Assembly: GCF_022570735.2 (NCBI RefSeq)
Contig: NZ_JANCNS010000003.1
Coordinates: forward strand, 310,001 to 374,000
DNA: 64,000 nucleotides
Reading direction: 5' to 3'
DNA from: Christiangramia oceanisediminis
GTDB lineage: Bacteria > Bacteroidota > Bacteroidia > Flavobacteriales > Flavobacteriaceae
The notes under the pieces are model-generated. The model was not told the origin of the DNA, did no database searches, and saw only the letters and a list, made by a program, of their open reading frames with translations. Position numbers and translations under genes: made by a program. Below are positions 55,668 through 64,000 of the stretch, in pieces. Each line of letters starts with the position of its first letter. Positions within the stretch are counted from its first letter, which is position 1.

Positions 55668-56180
55668 ATGGTTTATAGATTCAGAGTAATTCTCGATGCA
55701 GAAGAAGACGTATTCAGAGATGTGGAATTACTCCAGGAAAGCACACTTGAAGATCTTCACAATACGATCGTTCAATCCTTTGGTTTTGATGGGACCGAGA
55801 TGGCCTCGTTTTATATCAGTGACGAGGACTGGAACCAGGGTGAAGAGATCCACCAGTTCGACATGAGCGGGCATGACACCAGCATTAAGCTGATGAACGA
55901 AACCAGTCTCGACAGCATCCTTTCTGAATCTCAGACAAAATTGATCTACGTATACGATTTTCTTAAAATGTGGACGTTCTTCGTGGAACTGGGACAGATC
56001 GCCGAGGTTGAGGAAGGTCGTGATTACCCAAACCTGATGTATGTTCATGGGCAAATCCCTGAAAATGCTCCTGAAAAGGAATTCACCGGCGAAGACGAGG
56101 GAATGTTGAATGGTGACTATGATGAAGGATTCGACGAAGACGGTTATGATGACTTTTCTTTTGACGAAAACTGGAATTAA
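55668..56180 (+). CDS. Plasmid pRiA4b ORF-3 family protein
   Basis: 170 residues. YRFRVILDAEEDVFRDVELLQESTLEDLHNTIVQSFGFD, MASFYISDEDW, KLIYVYDFLKMWTFFVELGQI and DYPNLMYVHGQIPEN match the family first seen on plasmid pRiA4b and as an IS1096 passenger (TnpR-like label). Here there are no transposon genes nearby; the label is historical. The C-terminal tail (about 145-170) is strongly acidic. Function unknown. Begins 24 bases after ctaA. Confidence 0.87.
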   Translation: MVYRFRVILDAEEDVFRDVELLQESTLEDLHNTIVQSFGFDGTEMASFYISDEDWNQGEEIHQFDMSGHDTSIKLMNETSLDSILSESQTKLIYVYDFLKMWTFFVELGQIAEVEEGRDYPNLMYVHGQIPENAPEKEFTGEDEGMLNGDYDEGFDEDGYDDFSFDENWN

Positions 56181-56269
56181 TCCACACTGATTTTTCTGTT
56201 TTTTTCTTTCAAATACCGCTTTCAAAATTGGTATTTTTCAACTTTATTTAGCCCAAATTTTAGTCTGCT

Positions 56270-57328
56270 ATGATCAACCTTTTTAATGCTCAAATAGAAT
56301 CGCTTTCCATTCACCGTGTTGGTAATAAAAGCCGTGGTGAGAATATCTTTTTGTCAGGTTCAACTTTTCAGCTGAACGATGAGATCAAACCTTTGATCAA
56401 GGAATATTTCCTGAAGTCTTTCCGTGAAAAGGAAGAATCTTATTATCGTTTTTCTCATGAGAACGATGTAGAATTCAACGAGCTTTACAATTTGTCGAAT
56501 TTCATATTCGACGATCCTTATAACACCCACGAATACTCAAAAAAGATCGCGACCTTATTATATGAGCAGTCCAGTCATCCGCATATCAAAAGCGGGGAGG
56601 TTTACGTGGTCTATTTTGAGAATATGCAGATAGATAACGAAAAGGTGCCGGCAATTGGGGTCTTTAAATCTGAATTGAAGCATGATTTCCTACAATTTGA
56701 GCAAAAAGGAAGCAACCTGGAAATGATCGTTGAGCAAGGCGTTAACCTGAACAAACTGGACAAGGGAGCTATCATCTTTAATAAGAACAGGGCTGAAGGT
56801 TATAAGATCCTTTCAGTAGATTCTAACAGGTACGATACCAAGTACTGGCTGGAAAACTTCCTGGGAGTGGATGTACTCGCAGATGAAAATTACTTTACCA
56901 AGAATTACCTGAATTTCGCCAAGAATTTCGCCAAGGATGTGGTTCTTCCTGCGGAAGACAAGAAGCAGGAAGTTTTGTTCATGAACCGAAGCATGGATTA
57001 CTTCGCTAAAAATGATGATTTTGAGGAAAGTAATTATATCAATTCGGTTATCGACAATCCAGACCTGATCCCGGAATTTCAGAATTACAAAACTGAAAAG
57101 GCTCCGAAATACAAAGTTGAAGATCTTACCAATTTTCCGATCGCCAACAAAGCGGTGACCGATGCGCGGAAAAAGATCAAGAACGTGATCACCCTGGACA
57201 CCAATATCCAGATCAAGATGGATTTCGTGAATGCCGAGTCGGCCGACAAGTTCGTAGAAAAAGGCTGGGACGAGGAAAAGCAGATGTATTACTACCTGGT
57301 TTATTTTAATAAGGAGGAAAAAAAGTAG
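56270..57328 (+). CDS. Nucleoid-associated protein (NdpA/YejK-like)
   Basis: 352 residues. INLFNAQIESLSIHRVGNKSRGENIFLSG, SGEVYVVYFENMQIDNEKVPAIGVFKSE and NFPIANKAVTDARKKIKNVITLDTNIQIKMDF correspond to the 37 kDa nucleoid-associated family. These proteins copurify with the nucleoid in enterobacteria; activity in Bacteroidota is not known. Single gene, followed by a long repeat-bearing gap. Confidence 0.87.
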   Translation: MINLFNAQIESLSIHRVGNKSRGENIFLSGSTFQLNDEIKPLIKEYFLKSFREKEESYYRFSHENDVEFNELYNLSNFIFDDPYNTHEYSKKIATLLYEQSSHPHIKSGEVYVVYFENMQIDNEKVPAIGVFKSELKHDFLQFEQKGSNLEMIVEQGVNLNKLDKGAIIFNKNRAEGYKILSVDSNRYDTKYWLENFLGVDVLADENYFTKNYLNFAKNFAKDVVLPAEDKKQEVLFMNRSMDYFAKNDDFEESNYINSVIDNPDLIPEFQNYKTEKAPKYKVEDLTNFPIANKAVTDARKKIKNVITLDTNIQIKMDFVNAESADKFVEKGWDEEKQMYYYLVYFNKEEKK

Positions 57329-57962
57329 AAAGCTTTAAGCGGCAAGCTCTAAGCTGTAGACTGTATATTGTAGACTGTATACCTAGCGCTGAGGACTTAG
57401 AAGGTCATTCCGAGCAAAGCGAAGTAGCTCTTTTTTGAGCATTATGTAATTAGCGATAATCTTTAAACTTAAAGTTATTTAGTTGGGAGTGGAAAGTTGA
57501 AAAATTTGGACTAGTAAAAGGAAATCTTAGGCTTGAGTATAAAGCTTCTGCGAGTTACAGTCATTCCGAGCGCAGCGAGTAATCTTTTTGTTTGAGCATT
57601 ATGTAATCAGCGATAAGCTTTAAGCTAAAAGTTATTTAGTTGAAAGTGGAAAGTTGAAAAATTTGGACTAGTAAAAGGAAATCTTTGGCTTGAGTATAAA
57701 GCTTCTGCGAGTTACAGTCATTCCGAGCGCAGCAAGGAATTTATTTGTTTGAGCATTATGTAATCAGCGATAAGCTTTAAGCTACAGACTGTACCATCTA
57801 TACTCTATGCCACCGGATAATAGCTATTTGCAAAAAATTCAAGATTTTTTTGGAATACTGGTCATCTCTTGGGAAGCAAAGAAATCACCAGCTACTAATT
57901 AAATACAATCTATTTCACTTAAGACTGAAAACTTAAGGCTTATAACTTACAGCTAGATAGAC
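57329..57962. repeat. Three-unit intergenic repeat block (about 156-base units)
   Basis: No gene in this stretch. Three units begin with TCATTCCGAG at 57405, 57561 and 57718. Units two and three are nearly identical for most of their length (shared segments include GTTTGAGCATTATGTAATC and AAGCTTCTGCGAGTTACAG); unit one is more diverged, and unit three is cut off near 57785. Short flanking runs of the type GTAGACTGTAT and ACTGTA recur on both sides (57355-57380 and 57787-57800). The core ATTCC..GGAAT can pair, as in the array at 43 kb, suggesting the same general class of Bacteroidota hairpin repeat. The rest (57801-57962) holds no recognisable feature. Confidence 0.9.
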
Positions 57963-59033
57963 CTACAACTTATCCAGCATTCGCTGCATATTCACATTTT
58001 CATAGTTTCGCTTCACAAAATCCAGCGCTGTTCGAAGGATCTGCCCCATGGTACTGGCTCGCTTGAATTTCATATCCTTTGAAAAGTGGTAGAGTTCGTT
58101 TCTTAACTGTTTGACATTTTCCTTGGTAGAAACATGATCGTTGATCATACAACGTATTAGCTCTTTATACCGGCTTTTGGTATTGATCATCCTTTTTGCC
58201 AAAAGGGAACGCTCCTCTTTTCGATATTGCTCAATTGAGGATTCTTCCAGTTTTTCTGAAACCAGCTTAACCATTTTATAATTTTCCTTGAAAAATTGTG
58301 GCCGGTAAACCTTCAGGTTTCCTTCAAAGCACTGCTGGTCGAAATCGATCGCCCTGATCTGGTATTCCACGTGATCAAAATCGTGGGTTGGAATAACCAC
58401 GTAATTATAAGAGCGCATATCTCCTAAAAGCCGAACGGTGCAGCGTTCATTGAACTTCACGAACTGTTTTGCGATCTGGGTTTGAGCGCGCAGATCACAT
58501 TCCGGCAAATGATCATCAATAAAAACATCGCCGGGAATTCCTGCAATATGCTCTTCGATCAATGTATCCTTATAAACCAGGAAATTGATACGATGCGGGG
58601 AAAGCAGGTGTTCGAATTCCAGCCCGTAAAGCCTGGAAGCATCGGCCTTCTTCACATAGAAGTAAGTAAAACTATCATTAAGAATGTTCCGGATCTTGAT
58701 GCGGAAAGGTTTCGAATTTCCGAAAGTACAGTAATCGATCGCGTCTACATTCAGCCAGTCCAGGGAATCATCACTACCATCGGAATGTAAAATCGTGTAG
58801 ACCATTTTCAGGCTTTTATCCATTTCAACCCGTTCATGATCGGGATAATAACAACGCACCCAGAAGGTATCCTCATCATGCTGATCATAGACAACTATAG
58901 AACCGGAAAACCTCAAAAGGTCATCATAGAAAACGGGGATCTTTGTATTTCGGTTATATTTTCCCAGATATCGACTAAACCGGTCATTAACGGGAAAGGC
59001 CGGTTTTTTTTTAGACATCAGTTTTTCTTCCAT
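57963..59033 (-). CDS. Unrecognised protein with kinase-like fold motifs
   Basis: 356 residues; I do not recognise a named family. After an N-terminal beta-rich region (about 40-120), the sequence follows the order of a protein-kinase/APH fold: YFYVKK (Lys128/129), a helix with Glu (LYGLEFEHLL, about 135-144), hinge-like KDTLIEEHIAGIPGD (155-169), LLGDMRSYNYVV (Asp205, Asn210) and RAIDFDQ (Asp230). The tail is helical and basic (YKELIRCMINDHVSTKENVKQLRNEL). No signal peptide. Activity is unproven; a pseudokinase is possible. Own -7 box at 59053-59060; neighbours are a repeat block and an ABC transporter. Confidence 0.8.
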   Translation of the reverse strand: MEEKLMSKKKPAFPVNDRFSRYLGKYNRNTKIPVFYDDLLRFSGSIVVYDQHDEDTFWVRCYYPDHERVEMDKSLKMVYTILHSDGSDDSLDWLNVDAIDYCTFGNSKPFRIKIRNILNDSFTYFYVKKADASRLYGLEFEHLLSPHRINFLVYKDTLIEEHIAGIPGDVFIDDHLPECDLRAQTQIAKQFVKFNERCTVRLLGDMRSYNYVVIPTHDFDHVEYQIRAIDFDQQCFEGNLKVYRPQFFKENYKMVKLVSEKLEESSIEQYRKEERSLLAKRMINTKSRYKELIRCMINDHVSTKENVKQLRNELYHFSKDMKFKRASTMGQILRTALDFVKRNYENVNMQRMLDKL

Positions 59034-59052
59034 AAAAATTCCTCGTTTTACT

Positions 59053-59060
59053 CAAAAATA
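59053..59060 (-). promoter_or_regulatory. Putative -7 box for the kinase-like gene
   Basis: Minus-strand TATTTTTG, exact TAnnTTTG match, 19 bases before the ATG, with an ACGAGGAA ribosome-binding region between. Confidence 0.45.
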
Positions 59061-59128
59061 AGTCTATTATAGCGATTCCTGTAACAAAATCCTATTTTAG
59101 ACGTCGTACTTTTAAACAACCAACCATC

Positions 59129-60034
59129 TTGGAAACGATTTTAAGTTTAAACAACCTCACAAAAAGATTTGGCAAACTCACTGCCGTTGATGATCTAAGC
59201 TTTAGTATTGAAAAAGGCAATGTCTACGGGATTCTTGGACCTAATGGTAGCGGAAAATCCACTACTTTGGGAATGGTCCTGAATGTGGTCAACAAAACAT
59301 CCGGCGAATTCAGGTGGTTTGATGGCGGCCTTTCTACTCATGAAGCTCTCAAAAAAGTAGGGGCGATCATCGAGCACCCCAATTTTTATCCTTATATGAC
59401 CGCTGTCCAGAACCTGGCACTGGTATGTAAGATCAAGGGTACAGATGAAAAAAAGATTCACGAGAAGCTGGAGATCGTTGGTTTACTTGACAGAAAAGAC
59501 AGTAAATTCAGCACCTTTTCACTGGGAATGAAACAGCGACTTGCTATTGCCTCGGCCCTGCTCAACGATCCCGAGATCCTGATCCTGGACGAGCCTACCA
59601 ACGGACTCGATCCGCAGGGAATTCACCAGATCAGGGTAATTATCAGGAATATTGCAGCGGGAGGAACTACCATTTTGCTGGCCTCTCACCTCCTGGACGA
59701 GGTGGAAAAGGTTTGTTCTCATGTGGTAATTATTCGTAAAGGCAAGAAATTATACAGCGGCCCTGTAGATGAGATCGTAAGCAGCCATGGATTCTTTGAG
59801 GTGAAGGCACCTGATATGGAGAAATTACAACGCCTTCTTAAAGATCATCCTAAAATTGGCAAGATCAATTTTACCGAAGGCCTTATCACAGCCTTCCTCA
59901 CCGAACCTATGAATGCAGAAGAGATCAATTCTTATTTATTCGAAAAGGGCCTCTCTCTTTCATACCTAATCAAACGTAAAGAAAGCCTGGAAGAGCAATT
60001 CCTTCAGTTAACTAACCAAATCTCCCAGAATTAA
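59129..60034 (+). CDS. ABC transporter ATP-binding protein (ABC-2 type)
   Basis: 301 residues, TTG start at 59129 giving METILSLNNLTKRFGKL. P-loop GPNGSGKST (37-45), signature FSLGMKQRLAIA, Walker B ILILDEPTNGLDPQGI and H-loop ASHLLDEVEK. A C-terminal extension (about 215-301) resembles that of bacitracin/lantibiotic- and Nos-type exporters. The stop overlaps the permease ATG (TAATG). Exported substrate unknown. Confidence 0.93.
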   Translation: METILSLNNLTKRFGKLTAVDDLSFSIEKGNVYGILGPNGSGKSTTLGMVLNVVNKTSGEFRWFDGGLSTHEALKKVGAIIEHPNFYPYMTAVQNLALVCKIKGTDEKKIHEKLEIVGLLDRKDSKFSTFSLGMKQRLAIASALLNDPEILILDEPTNGLDPQGIHQIRVIIRNIAAGGTTILLASHLLDEVEKVCSHVVIIRKGKKLYSGPVDEIVSSHGFFEVKAPDMEKLQRLLKDHPKIGKINFTEGLITAFLTEPMNAEEINSYLFEKGLSLSYLIKRKESLEEQFLQLTNQISQN

Positions 60035-60870
60035 TGTTACGACTACTCAATATAGAATATCTAAAGCTCAGGTATAGCCGATCGGCTCGAATCCTGATTA
60101 TCACCTATTTTATCCTGATCACCTTTATTGCGCTTATTGCCTCTATCGAATTCAATATAGGCCAGATCGAGTTCAGGGTGGCCGATCAGGGGATCTTCAA
60201 TTTCCCATATATCTGGCATTTTAACTCATATATCGCAGCGCTTCTGAAATTGTTCCTGGCCATCGTGATCGTCTCCATGATGTCTAATGAATACAGCAAT
60301 AGAACGATCAAGCAAAACCTGATAGACGGCATGAGCAAAAAGGAATTTATCCTTTCCAAATTCATTACGGTGCTGGTTTTCGCAGGAATTTCGACTTTAT
60401 TCCTGTTCATAGTATCGCTGATATTGGGCTATTCTTTTTCCGACTTTACCGAATTCTCCATCGTCACCAGCGACCTTGAATACCTGCTCGCCTATTTTGT
60501 GAAACTCACAGGATTTTTCGCATTCTGTATGTTCCTGGGAATCCTGGTCAAGCGTTCGGCATTTGCATTGGGTTTCCTGGTAGTCTGGTATATTTTCGAA
60601 AATATTCTTCATGCTATCCTGAAATTCAAGATCTTTAAGGGCACTGATACCGCTTCAGATATCATGCAGTTCTTTCCTTTACAGGCCATAAGCAACCTTA
60701 TTGTAGAACCCTTTTCAAGACTGAATGCGGTTCAGGCTGCGGCCACCCAAATTGGGGAAGCTTTGGATAAAGACTACGGAATTCACTGGTACCAGCTGTT
60801 GATCGTGATCGCATGGATCGCCATTTTCGTTTATCTTTCACTGGCACTTCTGAAGAAAAGAGATCTTTAA
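60034..60870 (+). CDS. ABC-2 type permease
   Basis: 278 residues with about six helices (roughly 20-40, 65-90, 110-138, 148-172, 178-196 and 252-272). MMSNEYSNRTIKQNLIDGMSKKEFILSKFITVLVFA is the cytoplasmic coupling segment usual in ABC-2 permeases. It pairs with the ATPase gene just upstream by one-base overlap; two of each would form the exporter. Confidence 0.9.
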   Translation: MLRLLNIEYLKLRYSRSARILIITYFILITFIALIASIEFNIGQIEFRVADQGIFNFPYIWHFNSYIAALLKLFLAIVIVSMMSNEYSNRTIKQNLIDGMSKKEFILSKFITVLVFAGISTLFLFIVSLILGYSFSDFTEFSIVTSDLEYLLAYFVKLTGFFAFCMFLGILVKRSAFALGFLVVWYIFENILHAILKFKIFKGTDTASDIMQFFPLQAISNLIVEPFSRLNAVQAAATQIGEALDKDYGIHWYQLLIVIAWIAIFVYLSLALLKKRDL

Positions 60871-60897
60871 TATCTTAGGACTTCCTGATCTCAACCC

Positions 60898-62490
60898 ATG
60901 AGAATATTAAGCTTTTTTCTATTTCTTTTTGCCTGTTCCATATCGCATGCTCAATCCAGCGATTGTTCAGGAGCTATACAAATATGCGGTGACGGATCGA
61001 TCTCCAGCAATGCGAATGGAGCTGGTGTCCAGGAAATCTCTGAGTTAAATTCCTGTTCCAGCCGTGAAAATAACAGCCTGTGGCTTTATATTGAGATCAC
61101 CAAGGCGGGAACACTGGGTTTTGATCTGAAACCGGTAAGTTCCAATCTGGAAGTAGATTATGATTTTTTCATTTTCGGGCCGAATGCAAGTTGTGGGAAT
61201 TTAGGGCAATCCATCAGGTGCTCGACTACCAATCCGCTGGCTTCCGGTGCCACAACCAACTTAACCGGGATGCGACCCGGAGAAACCGATACCAGCGAAG
61301 GTCCGGGTGCTAACGGGAATAATTTCATCAAGCCGCTGGATGTGTTGCCTGGCGAAACCTATTTCATCGTGATAGACCGCCCTATTGGGGATGGCCCGTT
61401 CGAACTCAACTGGACTGGAGATGTCACTGACAACGGAACTCCATTTCCTGAAGGCCCCGAGATCGAAAAACCCGGAGACCTCTCAACCTGTAATGCATCG
61501 GGACAGGCTAGTTTCGATCTTTCAGTCCAGGAATCCGAAATTACCAGCCAGGTAAACACCACTTTGAGTTTTCACACGAACCTGGCCGACGCCACTGATA
61601 ATATTCAGCCTATACAGGGTTCCTACTTAAGCAATGAACCCGTAAAAACAATTTACGCACGAGTTGAAAACGATCTAACCGGTTGTGCTGAAATTACCGA
61701 TTTCGAACTGATCATAGAGGATGGCCCGGTCATTACTCCCGAATACGATTTTGCCCAATGCGACCTTGATTTTGATGGAGCTGAAAATTTCAGGTTTTCA
61801 GATATCGATTCTGAAATCTTAAACGGGCTGGATCCCAACCAATTTGAAATTGCCTATTTCTTGGAACCCAATCAGGCCCGGGATAATATCAATCCGCTTC
61901 CTGCAAATCTTAGTTCAGAAGGTGAGACGATCTACGCACGCGTCTGGGAAAAAGGTTTTCCCAATTGTTATAATATTTCGGAGATTAGTCTTAACCTCAA
62001 CATTCCGCCGCAACTTCAGGATTTCGACCTGGTACAACCTGTAGTGAATTCCAATAATAACTCGATTAGCATCAACCTTCAGAATTCGGGAAACTACGAA
62101 TATTCAATTGGAAATATAGATGGTCCTTACCAGGAGGAAACCGAATTTCGAAATATTAGTTCTGGTTTTCAAACCCTGTATATCCGGGATAAAAATGGCT
62201 GTGCCATCATCAGCACCGAAATTGCCATTATTGGCTACGATAATTTCTTTACTCCGAACAATGATGGTATCAATGATTTCTGGCAGATCAGGGGGATCGA
62301 TGAACCAGCTGCCGCCAACTTCGTTTCGATCTTTGACCGCTATGGAAAATTACTGAAAAAACTTCATGTTTCAGAAAAAGGCTGGGACGGGACTTTCAAT
62401 GGCCAGGAAATGCCCTCTGATGATTACTGGTTTCGCTTAAGTCTTCGAAACAGGCAGGAAGTCACCGGCCATTTTAGCCTGATTCGATGA
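60898..62490 (+). CDS. Secreted protein with type B T9SS C-terminal sorting domain
   Basis: 530 residues. Signal peptide (1-18, ending SHAQ), an N-terminal beta domain rich in paired Cys (DCSGAIQICGD, LNSCSSREN, NASCGN) with WLYIEITKAGTLGFDL, two or three Ig-like repeats with Cys pairs (STCNASGQASFDL, FAQCDLDFDGAENF), and a final about 85 residues FFTPNNDGINDFWQI..FDRYGKLLKKL..GWDGTFNGQEMPSDDYWF: the gliding-motility-associated C-terminal domain. It is exported by the type IX system and attached to the surface. No partner SprF-like gene is adjacent. Starts 28 bases after the permease gene. Confidence 0.93.
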   Translation: MRILSFFLFLFACSISHAQSSDCSGAIQICGDGSISSNANGAGVQEISELNSCSSRENNSLWLYIEITKAGTLGFDLKPVSSNLEVDYDFFIFGPNASCGNLGQSIRCSTTNPLASGATTNLTGMRPGETDTSEGPGANGNNFIKPLDVLPGETYFIVIDRPIGDGPFELNWTGDVTDNGTPFPEGPEIEKPGDLSTCNASGQASFDLSVQESEITSQVNTTLSFHTNLADATDNIQPIQGSYLSNEPVKTIYARVENDLTGCAEITDFELIIEDGPVITPEYDFAQCDLDFDGAENFRFSDIDSEILNGLDPNQFEIAYFLEPNQARDNINPLPANLSSEGETIYARVWEKGFPNCYNISEISLNLNIPPQLQDFDLVQPVVNSNNNSISINLQNSGNYEYSIGNIDGPYQEETEFRNISSGFQTLYIRDKNGCAIISTEIAIIGYDNFFTPNNDGINDFWQIRGIDEPAAANFVSIFDRYGKLLKKLHVSEKGWDGTFNGQEMPSDDYWFRLSLRNRQEVTGHFSLIR

Positions 62491-62503
62491 AAACCTTTAA
62501 AAA

Positions 62504-62533
62504 TTGATTTAGGCCTGATAATTGCTTAATTTC
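62504..62533 (+). promoter_or_regulatory. Putative uvrB promoter
   Basis: TTG (62504-62506), exactly 19 bases, TTAATTTC (62526-62533), two changes from TAnnTTTG but the same form as at rpmB. About 28 bases before the ATG. Confidence 0.4.
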
Positions 62534-62561
62534 GTGAGGCTATGAAAAAGAAGTTACCTGC

Positions 62562-64000
62562 ATGAAATTCAATATAAAATCAGATTATAAACCAACTGGA
62601 GACCAGCCAAAGGCGATCGAGCAACTGGTCACGGGTCTTAATAAGGATGAACGCTATCAAACGCTGCTAGGGGTGACCGGATCGGGTAAAACCTTTACCG
62701 TGGCAAATGTGATTGAAGAGGTTCAAAAACCTACCCTCGTTCTTGCCCATAATAAAACCCTTGCTGCCCAGCTTTATTCGGAATTCAAGCAATTCTTCCC
62801 GGAGAATGCCGTGGAATATTTTGTGAGTTATTACGATTATTACCAGCCGGAGGCTTTTATCCCTACTTCCGGAACCTATATTGAAAAAGATCTATCCATT
62901 AACGAAGAGATCGAAAAGTTACGACTAAGCACCACTTCTTCTCTTTTAAGCGGAAGAAGGGATGTGATCGTGGTAGCTTCGGTTTCCTGTTTGTACGGTA
63001 TTGGGAACCCGGTGGAGTTCAGGAAAAATGTGGTTTCCATCGAACGGGACATGGAAATTTCCAGAACCAAGTTCCTGCATTCCCTGGTTCAAAGTCTGTA
63101 TTCAAGAACTGAAGCAGAATTCACGCACGGTAATTTCAGAATCAAAGGAGATACGGTGGATATTTTCCCGAGTTATGCCGATAATGCCTTCCGGGTTCAT
63201 TTCTTTGGAGATGAGATCGAAGAGATCGAGGCATTCGATCCCGGCACGAATGATATTATTGAAAAATATGACCGCCTGAATATTTACCCGGCCAACATGT
63301 TCGTTACCTCACCCGATGTCTTGCAGAACGCCATTCGCGAAATCCAGGATGACCTGGTAAAACAGGTTAGTTATTTCCAGGATATTGGCAAAACACTGGA
63401 GGCAAAACGACTGGATGAACGTACCAATTTTGACCTGGAGATGATCCGGGAACTTGGGTATTGTTCAGGGATCGAGAACTATTCGAGATACCTTGATGGA
63501 AGGAAACCGGGAACCAGGCCATTCTGCCTTTTAGATTATTTTCCGGATGATTACCTCATGGTTGTGGACGAGAGCCACGTTACCATTCCGCAGGTCCATG
63601 CCATGTACGGCGGTGACCGCTCCAGGAAAGAAACCCTGGTAGATTATGGTTTCAGACTTCCTGCCGCGATGGATAACAGGCCCTTAAAATTTGAAGAATT
63701 CGAGGCGCTTCAAAATCAGGTCATTTATGTGAGCGCCACCCCGGCCGATTATGAACTTCAGAAAAGTGAAGGAATCTATGTGGAACAGGTGATCAGGCCT
63801 ACCGGCTTGCTGGACCCAGTTATTGAAGTTCGACCCAGCCTGAACCAGATCGATGACCTTATCGAGGAAATCCAGACCAGGGTTGAAAAAGATGAACGAA
63901 TCCTGGTGACCACCCTGACCAAGCGAATGGCCGAGGAGCTGACTAAATATTTAACCAGAATTGATGTGCGATGCCGCTATATCCATTCAGATATCGATAC
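62562..64000 (+). CDS. uvrB: Excinuclease ABC subunit UvrB (3' partial)
   Basis: The frame runs open to the right edge: 479 complete codons of about 660 usual. Starts [23 protein letters not shown]-loop [10 protein letters not shown], the beta-hairpin region [21 protein letters not shown], damage-binding [20 protein letters not shown], Walker [14 protein letters not shown], and [12 protein letters not shown] are all present; the second helicase domain begins before the edge ([14 protein letters not shown]). It locates damage with UvrA and recruits UvrC. A seven-codon frame (MKKKLPA, 62542-62565) overlaps the ATG by four bases. Confidence 0.97.
   Translation, partial: MKFNIKSDYKPTGDQPKAIEQLVTGLNKDERYQTLLGVTGSGKTFTVANVIEEVQKPTLVLAHNKTLAAQLYSEFKQFFPENAVEYFVSYYDYYQPEAFIPTSGTYIEKDLSINEEIEKLRLSTTSSLLSGRRDVIVVASVSCLYGIGNPVEFRKNVVSIERDMEISRTKFLHSLVQSLYSRTEAEFTHGNFRIKGDTVDIFPSYADNAFRVHFFGDEIEEIEAFDPGTNDIIEKYDRLNIYPANMFVTSPDVLQNAIREIQDDLVKQVSYFQDIGKTLEAKRLDERTNFDLEMIRELGYCSGIENYSRYLDGRKPGTRPFCLLDYFPDDYLMVVDESHVTIPQVHAMYGGDRSRKETLVDYGFRLPAAMDNRPLKFEEFEALQNQVIYVSATPADYELQKSEGIYVEQVIRPTGLLDPVIEVRPSLNQIDDLIEEIQTRVEKDERILVTTLTKRMAEELTKYLTRIDVRCRYIHSDID

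Noticed and set aside
55668-56180. A transposon remnant, from the TnpR-type family label
   Set aside because: No inverted repeats, transposase, or target-site duplication nearby; the label is historical.

Overview
The window looks like chromosomal DNA of a marine-type member of the Flavobacteriaceae (Bacteroidota). Reasons: recurring Bacteroidota promoter -7 boxes (TAnnTTTG, sometimes with a -33 TTG about 19 bases upstream) just ahead of start codons; a type IX secretion sorting domain; lineage families DUF4295, DUF5606, DUF5686 and DUF6503; a carboxypeptidase-regulatory-domain outer-membrane receptor; and many small lipoproteins with an S-C lipobox. A Gramella/Christiangramia-like genus would fit, but that is an impression and not a test. 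About 58 protein genes and one RNA gene (SRP RNA) are supported. I see no phage, insertion sequence, CRISPR array, tRNA or rRNA.

Layout. 1-6.5 kb: a 5'-truncated M16 peptidase, two membrane proteins, an erythromycin-esterase-like hydrolase and class I aldolase FbaB. 6.5-16.8 kb (mostly minus strand): rimO, the ftsY-amidase-membrane protein-D-amino-acid aminotransferase operon, the rpmB-rpmG-DUF4295 operon, and an exonuclease-FAH hydrolase-Hpt-cinA operon. 17-29 kb: an E2 acyltransferase, recR, a sodium symporter, an outer-membrane receptor preceded by a structured RNA element, an ABC-F ATPase, a transaldolase-like enzyme, an SDR enzyme and the SRP RNA. 29-40 kb: glutaminyl cyclase, thioesterase, DoxX, glyA, fahA, RidA, YtxJ, clpB, CsbD and lipoproteins. 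40-46.5 kb: smpB, a DUF5686 protein, a five-unit intergenic repeat, DUF5606, def, ruvX and dapD. 46.5-52.6 kb: a surface-glycan locus of five glycosyltransferase-type genes and a WaaP-like kinase; its centre looks more AT-rich than the surroundings. 52.6-57.3 kb: tsaC, cca, ctaA, a pRiA4b ORF-3 protein and a nucleoid-associated protein. 57.3-64 kb: a second repeat block, an unrecognised kinase-fold protein, an ABC-2 transporter, a T9SS cargo protein and the start of uvrB (cut by the right edge).

How it fits together. Most genes are housekeeping: translation and tRNA/rRNA modification (rimO, rpmB, rpmG, smpB, def, tsaC, cca), protein targeting (ftsY and SRP RNA), DNA repair (recR, ruvX, uvrB), amino-acid metabolism (glyA, dapD, fahA, branched-chain E2), stress (clpB, CsbD, YtxJ) and envelope building. 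The least explained items are the structured RNA element with competing pairings at about 21.0-21.1 kb, the two hairpin-rich repeat arrays (43.0-43.6 and 57.4-57.8 kb), and the kinase-fold orphan at 57963-59033. I did not find a clear new multi-gene defence or metabolic system.
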